Positions 49,718 through 57,739 of a DNA stretch of 64,000 bases are shown here, piece after piece; within the stretch, counting starts at the first letter, position 1, and each line of letters opens with the position of its first letter. The DNA is from a bacterium (GTDB lineage: Bacteria > Verrucomicrobiota > Kiritimatiellia > CAIKKV01 > CAITUY01), in the NCBI GenBank assembly GCA_037143175.1, contig JBAWZF010000007.1, forward strand, positions 1 through 64,000. The letters run 5' to 3'. The position numbers and the translations under genes are program-made. The notes under the pieces are model-generated. The model worked only from the letters and a program-made list of their open reading frames with translations. It was not told the origin of the DNA and ran no database searches.

Positions 49718-51073
49718 ATGCTTTCTGCGTTTAAAAATAGTTTTAAAATTCCTGAGTTGAGGGATCGTATATTATTTACGATGGGCCTTATTTTCATTTG
49801 CCGCTTGGTGGCTCATGTTCCAACTCCTGGAGTGGACGCAGTAGCGTTGCAGCGTGTTGTTTCTGACATTGAAAAAAGTTCAGGTGGCGGTGTACTGGGC
49901 CTGCTGGACATGTTCAGTGGCGGTGCTTTAAGCAATTGCGCTGTGGGTGCTCTCGGAATTATGCCCTATATCAGCGCCTCCATCATTCTTCAACTCCTTA
50001 GCGCGGTGGTGCCCGCGCTGGGGCGGTTGAAACTGGAAGGGGATACGGGCCGCCAGAAAATCACGCAATATACTCGCATGCTGACGGTGTTTCTGTGCGT
50101 GATTCAGGGTTGGTTTATGGCCGCTACTCTTGAAAATCCCGCCATGTTGGGGTTGCCTGAGGGGGTTAATCTCGTTCTGAACCCCGGATTGGGCTTTAAG
50201 CTGATGACCATCGTTACGATGACCACAGGAACTGTGTTCATCATGTGGTTGGGGGAACAGATCACACAGCGCGGAATTGGAAATGGTATTTCCCTTATCA
50301 TTACTGAAGGAATTGTTAGCCGGTTGCCGGCGGCAGTGGCCTATGTGATCCAGATGTTTCACGTGGGTGAGGATGGGATCCGGCAATTCAATCCGGTATT
50401 CCTGATTGTTCTCCTGATTGCCCTGTTTGGAGTCGTTGCCGGCACAATTCTTCTGACCCAGGGGCAGCGCAAGATCCCAATTCAGTATGCGAAGCGTGTC
50501 GTTGGTCGCAAGGTATATGGCGGGCAGAGTACGTTTATGCCGCTGCGGATTAACTATTCAGGCGTCATGCCGATTATTTTCGCTCAATCGATTCTCATGT
50601 TTCCCGCAATTTTATTGCGGCGCATACCCGGTGATTTTGCCCAGAATCTGGCAAACATGATCACGATGGACACTGTATTGTATATGGTGCTCTACGGGGT
50701 GATGATTTTGTTTTTCTCCTATTTCTGGGTGGCAACGCAGTTTAACCCCGTTCAAATCGCTGACGACTTGAAGAAATATGGTGGATATGTCCCCGGAGTA
50801 CGTCCAGGGGGGCCAACAGCTGAATTTCTTGATATGACCATGACAAAGATTACCTTGGCCGGGGCCATTTTCTTGACGGTTATTGCTGTGATTCCCTCGG
50901 TGATGAACCGCCAGTTTGGGGTTCCTTGGTTGGTTTCATCCTTTTTCGGAGGAACAAGTTTGTTGATCACAGTCGGTGTCATGTTGGACACGATGCGCCA
51001 GGTGGAATCACATCTTCTCATGCGCCATTACGACGGTTTCTTGCATAAAGGGAAACTGCACGGTCGGAGATAA
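49718..51073 (+). CDS. secY: Preprotein translocase subunit SecY
   Basis: 451 residues with ten membrane helices. FRIPELRDRILFTMG-like FKIPELRDRILFTMGLIF begins the protein; LGIMPYISASIILQLL is helix 2, GQRKIPIQYAKRVVGRKVYG the loop that binds SecA and the ribosome, and VGVMLDTMRQVESHLLMRHY the C-terminal end. It forms the protein-conducting channel with SecE (26202). Normal position after rplO. Confidence 0.97.
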   Translation: MLSAFKNSFKIPELRDRILFTMGLIFICRLVAHVPTPGVDAVALQRVVSDIEKSSGGGVLGLLDMFSGGALSNCAVGALGIMPYISASIILQLLSAVVPALGRLKLEGDTGRQKITQYTRMLTVFLCVIQGWFMAATLENPAMLGLPEGVNLVLNPGLGFKLMTIVTMTTGTVFIMWLGEQITQRGIGNGISLIITEGIVSRLPAAVAYVIQMFHVGEDGIRQFNPVFLIVLLIALFGVVAGTILLTQGQRKIPIQYAKRVVGRKVYGGQSTFMPLRINYSGVMPIIFAQSILMFPAILLRRIPGDFAQNLANMITMDTVLYMVLYGVMILFFSYFWVATQFNPVQIADDLKKYGGYVPGVRPGGPTAEFLDMTMTKITLAGAIFLTVIAVIPSVMNRQFGVPWLVSSFFGGTSLLITVGVMLDTMRQVESHLLMRHYDGFLHKGKLHGRR

Positions 51074-51101
51074 TCAGCGCAGTGTTGGAGTTATCGTTGC
51101 T

Positions 51102-51761
51102 ATGAAAACAATTATTTTATTAGGGGCGCCTGGAGCGGGTAAGGGGACCATTGCTGAAGGGATTCGCAATGAGAGCGCTTTTATTCATGTGTCCACCGGG
51201 GATATGTTGCGAGAGGCCGTGAAAAATGGCACCGTGATTGGCCGTCAGGCTGAGGGTTACATGAAGCGGGGGGAGTTGGTCCCTGATGACGTCATTGTTG
51301 GAATTGTCGGGGAGCGGCTTGAACGTGGGGCGCGCGATTTAGCTTATATGTTTGATGGCTTTCCGCGAACTCTTGATCAGGCCCGCTTGTTGGATGAAGC
51401 GTTATCCCGGTATGTTTCGAAAGTTGATAAAGTGTTTCTCCTGGATGCGCCTCGAGAGCTTTTGATGGCTCGCTTAACGGGACGCCGGGTATGCCGGAAG
51501 TGCGGGCAAAGTTACCATGTGATTAACATTCCGCCGAAATCAGAGGGCATTTGCGACCTGTGCGGTGGCGAATTATATCAGCGGGCCGATGACAGTGAGG
51601 CCACCATTCTCAATCGTTTAGAGGTATATACGAAGCAGACAGAAAGCCTCATTTCTTATTACGAGAAAAAAGGCGTTCTGGTGCGAGTAGATTCCGCTAG
51701 GCAGAGGCAGGCAACGGTTTCTGAAATTTTGGCAGTGGCTAAACCGTTGATTGCTTCATGA
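51102..51761 (+). CDS. adk: Adenylate kinase with zinc-type LID
   Basis: 219 residues from the ATG at 51102; the longer frame lies within secY. P-loop GAPGAGKG, FDGFPRTLDQA and the LID with CRKCGQSYH and CDLCGGELYQR, four cysteines placed for zinc as in long Gram-positive-type enzymes. The threonine in STGDMLREAV contacts AMP. It interconverts AMP, ATP and ADP. It overlaps map by four bases (ATGA). Confidence 0.96.
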   Translation: MKTIILLGAPGAGKGTIAEGIRNESAFIHVSTGDMLREAVKNGTVIGRQAEGYMKRGELVPDDVIVGIVGERLERGARDLAYMFDGFPRTLDQARLLDEALSRYVSKVDKVFLLDAPRELLMARLTGRRVCRKCGQSYHVINIPPKSEGICDLCGGELYQRADDSEATILNRLEVYTKQTESLISYYEKKGVLVRVDSARQRQATVSEILAVAKPLIAS

Positions 51762-52504
51762 TCATTCTCAAGAATCGGGATGAGATTCGCAAGATGCGTG
51801 AAAGCGGTCGCATCGCGGCATGTGTAAGAGAAGAAATTGCTAGGCTTGTGTCTCCGGGGATAAGCACTCGTGAGTTAGATGATAAGGCGGCTCAATTAAT
51901 TGCCGCCATGGGAGCCAAGAGTGCCTTTTTGGGGTATCGGGGATATCCCGGGAATATTTGTATTTCGATCGACGCTGAAGTGGTCCATGGCATACCGGGT
52001 GATCGGAGAATTGAAATCGGTCAGATTGTAAGCCTTGATGTCGGTGTGATGTTTGGTGGGTTTGTGGGTGACACGGCAACGACGGTGATGGTTGGCGTGA
52101 CGGATCCTGATGTGGTCAGGTTAGTGCGTGCTACCGAGCAGGCGTTGGCGGCGGGAATAGAAAAGGCGCGCGCCGGAAAGCGCTTGGGCGATGTATCCCA
52201 CGCGGTGGAGGCCGTTGTTACGCAGGCAGGGTTTTCGGTAGTTCGAGACTTTGTCGGGCATGGGGTCGGGCGGAAGTTACATGAAGATCCGCAGATTCCG
52301 AATTTCGGAACGGCAGGGGCCGGGCCCAAATTGAAGGTGGGTATGACACTGGCGATCGAACCCATGGTCAACATGGGGGGGAGTGCCGTTAATGTGTTGG
52401 GAGATGGCTGGACAGTGCGTACAGCAGACGACAGGCCATCAGCACATTTTGAGCATACGGTGGCGATCTGTGAGGATGGCCCCGAAATTTTGACGGCGGT
52501 GTAA
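51758..52504 (+). CDS. map: Type I methionine aminopeptidase
   Basis: 248 residues. The five metal ligands are visible in order: Asp in SLDVGVMFGG, Asp in FVGDTATTV, His in VGHGVGRKLHEDP, Glu in AIEPMVNMG and Glu in FEHTVAICEDGPE. GYRGYPGNICISI is typical of type I. The enzyme removes the initiator methionine from nascent proteins. Adjacent adk and secY are the standard neighbours; infA, often next, is absent. Confidence 0.96.
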   Translation: MIILKNRDEIRKMRESGRIAACVREEIARLVSPGISTRELDDKAAQLIAAMGAKSAFLGYRGYPGNICISIDAEVVHGIPGDRRIEIGQIVSLDVGVMFGGFVGDTATTVMVGVTDPDVVRLVRATEQALAAGIEKARAGKRLGDVSHAVEAVVTQAGFSVVRDFVGHGVGRKLHEDPQIPNFGTAGAGPKLKVGMTLAIEPMVNMGGSAVNVLGDGWTVRTADDRPSAHFEHTVAICEDGPEILTAV

Positions 52505-52590
52505 ATCCGTTGTTAAATTTGAATTTTGGGATGGACAACAGGTAAGGCCATTGATAAATTGGCTAGCTATTTTTGGAATGGAGACAGAGG

Positions 52591-52704
52591 ATGAAGGTCA
52601 GAAGTTCAGTCAAGAGGATTTGTGAGCGCTGCAAAATTGTGCGCCGCCGGGGTGTGGTGCGGGTGATTTGCACCAATTCACGTCATAAGCAGCGTCAAGG
52701 TTAA
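52591..52704 (+). CDS. rpmJ: Large ribosomal subunit protein bL36
   Basis: 37 residues. [20 protein letters not shown] then [17 protein letters not shown] holds the C-C-C-H zinc site of L36. GAGACAGAGG precedes the ATG. It sits between map and rpsM as expected; the 86 bp before it contain no infA. Confidence 0.96.
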   Translation: MKVRSSVKRICERCKIVRRRGVVRVICTNSRHKQRQG

Positions 52705-52716
52705 GGAGAATTTGGG

Positions 52717-53112
52717 ATGCCCAGAATATTAGGTGTTGATATACCCGGAAAGAAGTGCATTGAGTATTCCTTGCGCTATCTCTATGGAATTGGACCAACC
52801 AACGCCCGTCAAGTGATTGACGAGGCCAAGATTGACCCGGTCAAGAAGGCCGACGATCTGACGGATGAAGAGTTGGCTCGAATTATTAATGTGATTCAAA
52901 ATACTTACCGGATTGAGGGTGATTTGCGCCGCGAAGTGGCACAGAACATTCGTCGTCTGATCAGTATCGGAAGTTACCGTGGTATTCGTCATAAGCGCGG
53001 ACTCCCAGTTCGGGGCCAGCGCACGAGCACTAACGCGCGGACTCGCAAGGGGCCACGGCGCACGGTGGGTGCAGTTCGCGGTAAAGAGGCGCGGGCGGCC
53101 GCGAAGCAGTAA
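52717..53112 (+). CDS. rpsM: Small ribosomal subunit protein uS13
   Basis: 131 residues. [35 protein letters not shown] (helix-hairpin-helix) and [20 protein letters not shown] are standard, with a basic alanine-rich tail. S13 forms bridge contacts with the 50S and P-site tRNA. AAGGAG lies eight bases upstream. Confidence 0.97.
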   Translation: MPRILGVDIPGKKCIEYSLRYLYGIGPTNARQVIDEAKIDPVKKADDLTDEELARIINVIQNTYRIEGDLRREVAQNIRRLISIGSYRGIRHKRGLPVRGQRTSTNARTRKGPRRTVGAVRGKEARAAAKQ

Positions 53113-53146
53113 CAAACAGTAGTGATAAAAGAGGTACGGGTTCGCA

Positions 53147-53635
53147 ATGGCAGACGTTAAAGAAAAAGTTGAAGAAAAAGTTGGCGCCAAGCCGGAGGCC
53201 GCTGGGGCTCCGATTCCGGACGCTTTGGCGGGAGGCCCCGATGGTGCGGCTCGGCCAGTTCGGCAGCAGCGTGTCCGTGCAGGGCGTGTGGTGCCGTTTG
53301 GTATCGTCCATATTCGGGCGACATTCAACAATACAATCATTTCAGTTTCAGACAGTAAGGGTGGCGTGATTGCGTGGAGCACCTCAGGTCGTGCGGGATT
53401 CAAGGGATCCCGTAAGAGTACCGCCTTTGCCGCCAGTGTGGTGGCGCAGGAAGTGGCGCGGCAAGCGGTTGCCCGGGGTATGCAGGAAGTTGAAGTTCGT
53501 GTTCAGGGGCCGGGTGCGGGACGTGAATCAGCGATTCGCGCATTGCAGTCTGCCGGCTTGAACCTCACCATGATCAAAGATGTGACGCCGATGCCGCATA
53601 ACGGTTGCCGGCCTCGCAAACGTCGCCGCGTCTAA
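53147..53635 (+). CDS. rpsK: Small ribosomal subunit protein uS11, with N-terminal extension
   Basis: 162 residues, about 30 more than usual. The core begins near [20 protein letters not shown] and continues [20 protein letters not shown], ending [17 protein letters not shown]. The first 45 residues are Lys/Glu then Ala/Pro/Gly-rich ([18 protein letters not shown]). The extension is in frame with a good AGAGGT upstream, so it is probably real. S11 lies at the 30S platform. Confidence 0.95.
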   Translation: MADVKEKVEEKVGAKPEAAGAPIPDALAGGPDGAARPVRQQRVRAGRVVPFGIVHIRATFNNTIISVSDSKGGVIAWSTSGRAGFKGSRKSTAFAASVVAQEVARQAVARGMQEVEVRVQGPGAGRESAIRALQSAGLNLTMIKDVTPMPHNGCRPRKRRRV

Positions 53636-53667
53636 AGGCAGATTTTGTAGAGAACAGGAGAATTCGA

Positions 53668-54291
53668 ATGGGTAGATATACTGGACCAGCATGCAGGCTT
53701 TGTCGCCGTGAAGGTATGAAGCTGTTTTTGAAGGGGGATCGTTGCCGTATGGCAAAGTGTCCTATTGAAACCGGGCGTCCGGCCCCGGGTATGCACGGCG
53801 CGCGTCCTTCCAAGAAGACGGATTATTGCGTTCAGTTGCGTGAAAAGCAACGGTTGCGTCGTTCTTACGGTTTGCGCGAAGGGCAGTTCAAGCTTTTCTT
53901 CGAGCGAGCGGCGAGCAAGCGTGGCGTAACAGGCGAGATGTTGTTGCAGTTGCTTGAAATGCGGCTTGATAATCTGGCTTATCGTCTTGGCTTTGGAGCT
54001 TCGCGACGTGCGGCAAGACAGCTTGTTTTGCACGGGCATTTCACGGTCAATGGCCGTCGTGCGGATGTGCCTTCCATGACGTTGAAAGTGGGCGACAAGA
54101 TTGAAGTTAAGGGGCGCAAACAAAGTCAGGAAGCCGTGAAGCGAGTGGTGGATGCCAAGGGGCGGGAAGCTGCTTCCTGGTTGACGCTGGATAAGGATGC
54201 GCTTAAGGGTGAAGTGATTCGCATTCCTACACGTGAAGAAATTGCGCCGTTGGTCAATGAACAGTTGATCGTTGAATTGTACTCTAAGTAA
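53668..54291 (+). CDS. rpsD: Small ribosomal subunit protein uS4, zinc-containing type
   Basis: 207 residues from the ATG at 53668 (CAGGAG upstream). GRYTGPACRLCRREGMKLF and the following CRMAKC give a four-cysteine zinc site, the C+ form. PGMHGARPSKKTDYCVQLRE and the S4 domain LEMRLDNLAYRLGFGASRRA are typical. S4 nucleates 30S assembly and in E. coli represses the alpha operon. Confidence 0.97.
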   Translation: MGRYTGPACRLCRREGMKLFLKGDRCRMAKCPIETGRPAPGMHGARPSKKTDYCVQLREKQRLRRSYGLREGQFKLFFERAASKRGVTGEMLLQLLEMRLDNLAYRLGFGASRRAARQLVLHGHFTVNGRRADVPSMTLKVGDKIEVKGRKQSQEAVKRVVDAKGREAASWLTLDKDALKGEVIRIPTREEIAPLVNEQLIVELYSK

Positions 54292-54342
54292 AGATATTCG
54301 TGCCGGGGAATGGTGAAACTGTTTCCGGGGAAGGACTGAATC

Positions 54343-55365
54343 ATGCCAATCAGACTGAGCAAATTCGAGATGCCCAAGCGGTTAGTAAAGGACGAAGCTT
54401 CAGCCACGCCAACGTTTGCGCGGTTTGTTGCCGAGCCGCTTGAAGTGGGCTATGGGCGCACCATTGGGAATTCTTTGCGCCGGGTGTTGTTGTCTTCCCT
54501 GGAGGGAGCTGCAATTTCATCGGTGCGGATTGAGGGGGCTCCTCATGAGTTCTGCTCGCTACCAGGGGTTGTGGAAGATGTGACGGATATTATCCTGAAC
54601 CTTAAAAAGGTGTTACTCAAGGCGCAGAGCCGTGAGTCTCGCCTTTTGCACCTGAAAGTAAAGGGTGCCCGTGAGGTCAAGGCGGGAGATATTCAAACCG
54701 ATGGGACCATTGAGGTGTTAAACCCCAATCAACACATCGCGACGCTGGCTTCGGACGGGGTTCTGGATATGACCTTGGAAATTCGGGTCGGGCGTGGCTT
54801 TTGCCCTGCCGAGTTGAACAAGAAGGACAATCAGGATATCGGTCGTATTCCGATTGATTCGATTTTTTCTCCTGTCAAACGCGTGAATTTCTTTATCGAA
54901 AACACCCGCGTGGGTCAGCGGACGGATTATGACAAACTCATTATGGAAGTGACCTCGGATGGTCGTATTTCTCCTGATGATGCGTTGACTGTTTCGGCCG
55001 CAGTGTTGCGCCACCACCTTGATGTGTTCGTTGACTACGATAAGAATGTGGTTGAGTTTGAGGATGTGGAAGCCAAGGTTGATCTTGAGCGTGATCAGAT
55101 GCTTAAGACCCTCAACATGAGCGTTAATGAAATTGAGTTGAGCGTTCGTGCGGCCAATTGTCTGAACAACGCCAATATCACGACCGTCGGGCATTTGGCC
55201 CAAAAGTCAGAGGCTGAGATGCTGAAATATCGTAATTTTGGCAAAAAATCTCTGAATGAAATTAAGGCCAAATTAACGGATCTCGGGTTAAGCCTCGGGA
55301 TGAAATTCGACGAGGATCTGGTGAAAGCCATGAGAGGGCTTGAAGCCAATAAAGATAGCGAATAG
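54343..55365 (+). CDS. rpoA: DNA-directed RNA polymerase subunit alpha
   Basis: 340 residues. The N-terminal dimerisation domain has EPLEVGYGRTIGNSLRRVLL and GVVEDVTDIILNLKKV; the C-terminal domain (about 260-325) has NCLNNANITTVGHLAQKSEA and LKYRNFGKKSLNEIKAKL, which contact UP elements and activators. Normal length and place before rplQ. Confidence 0.97.
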   Translation: MPIRLSKFEMPKRLVKDEASATPTFARFVAEPLEVGYGRTIGNSLRRVLLSSLEGAAISSVRIEGAPHEFCSLPGVVEDVTDIILNLKKVLLKAQSRESRLLHLKVKGAREVKAGDIQTDGTIEVLNPNQHIATLASDGVLDMTLEIRVGRGFCPAELNKKDNQDIGRIPIDSIFSPVKRVNFFIENTRVGQRTDYDKLIMEVTSDGRISPDDALTVSAAVLRHHLDVFVDYDKNVVEFEDVEAKVDLERDQMLKTLNMSVNEIELSVRAANCLNNANITTVGHLAQKSEAEMLKYRNFGKKSLNEIKAKLTDLGLSLGMKFDEDLVKAMRGLEANKDSE

Positions 55366-55457
55366 TCCTATCTGGAATTCGCGCTGAATTGATGAAAGTG
55401 AACGACCGGGATGTGGATGAAGTTCCATGCGCGGCGTAAGGATGTCGGGAGTCAGCA

Positions 55458-55922
55458 ATGCGTCACAGAAAAAATATGGTGAAATTGGGTCGGCCTGCAG
55501 AAGCGCGTAAAGCGCTGATGATGTCCATGGTCGGCAGTCTTATTGAAGAACAGCGGATAAAGACAACCTTGCCCAAGGCCAGGTTAGCCCGTGCGTTGGC
55601 AGAGAAGATGGTGACAGTGGCGAAGCGCGCCATCGCTTCTGGAAAGCCTGAGAAAATGTTGCAAGGTAAGCGGAAAGTTTTGGCAGTGCTGCGTCACCGC
55701 AAGCCAATGCTCAAGCTTTTTGACACCATTGCTCCTCAGTACAAGGATCGTTTGGGTGGTTACACCCGGATTACCAAAGTTGGTCGTCGTGGGAGCGATA
55801 GCTCCGAGATGGCGATTCTGGAATGGGTCGATCTTGTCATTGTGAAGAAGGGGCGTAAGGCAAAAGACGCTGCGGCGGGTAACGATGAGCCTGTTGCCGG
55901 GGATGTCAAAAAGGAGTCATAA
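55458..55922 (+). CDS. rplQ: Large ribosomal subunit protein bL17
   Basis: 154 residues. MRHRKNMVKLGRPAEARKAL, then EEQRIKTTLPKARLARALAE and GGYTRITKVGRRGSDSSEMA identify L17. The last 25 residues form a charged tail (RKAKDAAAGNDEPVAGD). It ends the long ribosomal block and is followed by a strong terminator. Confidence 0.96.
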   Translation: MRHRKNMVKLGRPAEARKALMMSMVGSLIEEQRIKTTLPKARLARALAEKMVTVAKRAIASGKPEKMLQGKRKVLAVLRHRKPMLKLFDTIAPQYKDRLGGYTRITKVGRRGSDSSEMAILEWVDLVIVKKGRKAKDAAAGNDEPVAGDVKKES

Positions 55923-55973
55923 GTCCTTTTTCCATTGTGAGGATGATTCTTCCGGGAGAATTCCTCATGTCAG

Positions 55974-56007
55974 AAGACGCCGATAGAGATGTCGGCGTCT
56001 TTTTTTA
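55974..56007 (+). terminator. Rho-independent terminator after rplQ
   Basis: AAGACGCCGA (55974-55983) and TCGGCGTCTT (55992-56001) form a perfect 10-bp stem with an 8-base loop, followed by an unbroken T-run. It is the clearest intrinsic terminator in the window and closes the ribosomal protein block 50 bp after rplQ. Confidence 0.9.
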
Positions 56008-56025
56008 TTCGAGGGGGTATTAGTA

Positions 56026-56550
56026 ATGGATGTTCAGATGCTCGATGGCCTCGTTTCTTCCGGCGAAGTGCTTTGGTATGTTTTGTATGTCAAGCCGCGC
56101 TGTGAAAAGAAAATGGCGGGCTACTGCGAGGTTCACGGTGTGGAGTGTGATTTGCCTGTTCGTGAGGAAACCAAAATTTATCAGAGGCGCAAAGTGACGG
56201 TTCATAAGCCGGTTTTTCCAGGCTATGTATTCCTTCGCTTCTCCCAGGATCATAAGCTCACTGTGTTGAAGAGTAATATGGTCGTTCGTATCCTCCCGGT
56301 TGATAATCAGGAGCAGTTTTATAAAGAATTACAACAGATACGCCAGGCCTTGGCGATCGACCCCACTCTGGATGCCTCGGCGGCCTTCCAGTCCGGACGG
56401 CGTGTTATGATCAAGAGCGGTCCTTTCCAGGGGCTGGAAGGGGTGGTACAGTTGGTCAAAGGTAAAACCAAAGTGGTGCTCAATGTGGATATCATCGGCC
56501 GCGCGATTGCGGTTGAAGTAGGCATGGAATTATTGGAACCAGTGGAGTAA
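56026..56550 (+). CDS. NusG paralogue (RfaH/UpxY/LoaP-like specialised antiterminator)
   Basis: 174 residues. The NGN domain has WYVLYVKPRCEKKMAGY and FPGYVFLRFS; the KOW domain has IKSGPFQGLEGVVQLVKGKT. It differs clearly from the housekeeping NusG at 26433 (different N-terminus, shorter insert). Such paralogues load onto polymerase at one or a few operons and allow read-through of long surface-polysaccharide or toxin genes. It starts 19 bp after the rplQ terminator and is followed by nspC-like and autotransporter genes on the same strand, which are its likely targets or partners. GGGGG precedes the ATG. Confidence 0.88.
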   Translation: MDVQMLDGLVSSGEVLWYVLYVKPRCEKKMAGYCEVHGVECDLPVREETKIYQRRKVTVHKPVFPGYVFLRFSQDHKLTVLKSNMVVRILPVDNQEQFYKELQQIRQALAIDPTLDASAAFQSGRRVMIKSGPFQGLEGVVQLVKGKTKVVLNVDIIGRAIAVEVGMELLEPVE

Positions 56551-56565
56551 TGGCGGAGATGACTC

Positions 56566-57702
56566 ATGGATGTGCGTAAACTGGTGACCCCTTGTTATGT
56601 GGTGGATGAGTCGAAACTGGCGGCCAACCTGGAGCGACTCGATGGAGTTCAGCGGCGGACGGGATGTAAAATCCTTCTGGCCCTGAAAGGGTTTTCCATG
56701 TTCAGCACCTTTCCTCAGATCCGGAAGGTGTTGCCGGGCATTGCCGCGAGTTCCCTGAATGAGGCTCGTCTTGGCTTCGAGGAGTTTGGTCGTGAGGTGC
56801 ACGTTTATGCTCCTGCCTATCGGGCAGATGAATTCGATGAACTCTTGGGCTATGCTTATCACCTGGTATTTAATTCGTTTGCGCAATGGCATCAGTTCAA
56901 GCTGAAGGTGAGTCAATCGGGCAAGTCTGTCCGATGCGGATTACGGGTCAATCCTCAGCACTCCGAAGTGAAAGTAAAACTGTATGATCCCTGTGCGCCA
57001 GGATCACGGCTGGGGATCACCCTGGACCAGTTTGAAGGGCAGGAGCTATCCGGTTTGTCAGGACTACACTTCCACACCTTATGTGAATTGAATGCGGATG
57101 CATTGGCGCGGACCCTGCCCGTGGTGGAGGCGAAATTCGGCAAATATTTCAGCGGGCTGGAGTGGATAAACTTTGGCGGGGGGCATCACATCACACGGTC
57201 GGATTATGATGTCGATCTGTTGTGCCGGGTGATCAATGAGTTTCGCGCGCGATATCCCCATCTCGAAGTCTACTTGGAACCCGGCGAAGCCATTGCCTTG
57301 AATACCGGGGTGCTTGTCACCTCTGTTTTGGACATCGTGCACAATGAAATCGACATCGCCATTCTGGATACTTCGGCGGCCGCTCACATGCCTGATGTCA
57401 TCGAGATGCCGTATCGCCCGGGAATAGTTGGGGCGGGAACCCCGGGGGAGCAGCCTTTCACCTATCGGCTTGGTGGAATGACATGTCTCGCGGGGGATGT
57501 GATCGGGGATTATTCGTTTGCGGCGCCACTCGCGATCGGCGATAAATTGATCTTTACCGATATGGCTCATTACACCATGGTTAAAAACAACACGTTTAAC
57601 GGGGTCGGCTTACCTGCGATTGCAATTTACCATCCGGATCGGGATGACATCGAGGTTGTTCGCCGATTCGGATATGACGATTACCGCAATCGCTTGTCCT
57701 GA
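56566..57702 (+). CDS. nspC: Carboxynorspermidine/carboxyspermidine decarboxylase-like PLP enzyme
   Basis: 378 residues, fold III alanine-racemase/ornithine-decarboxylase type. The PLP lysine lies in KILLALKGFSMF, the glycine-rich phosphate site in WINFGGGHHITRSDYD, and EPGEAIALNTG with LDTSAAAHMPDVIEMPYRP marks the C-terminal beta domain. The residues fit NspC, which decarboxylates carboxynorspermidine or carboxyspermidine in the alternative polyamine route. The partner dehydrogenase gene is not in the window. It starts 16 bp after the NusG paralogue, so the two share a transcript. Confidence 0.9.
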   Translation: MDVRKLVTPCYVVDESKLAANLERLDGVQRRTGCKILLALKGFSMFSTFPQIRKVLPGIAASSLNEARLGFEEFGREVHVYAPAYRADEFDELLGYAYHLVFNSFAQWHQFKLKVSQSGKSVRCGLRVNPQHSEVKVKLYDPCAPGSRLGITLDQFEGQELSGLSGLHFHTLCELNADALARTLPVVEAKFGKYFSGLEWINFGGGHHITRSDYDVDLLCRVINEFRARYPHLEVYLEPGEAIALNTGVLVTSVLDIVHNEIDIAILDTSAAAHMPDVIEMPYRPGIVGAGTPGEQPFTYRLGGMTCLAGDVIGDYSFAAPLAIGDKLIFTDMAHYTMVKNNTFNGVGLPAIAIYHPDRDDIEVVRRFGYDDYRNRLS

Positions 57703-57739
57703 CGGTGTGTCACTGCAGGTTTGGCGGTGAGCAAGAGGA

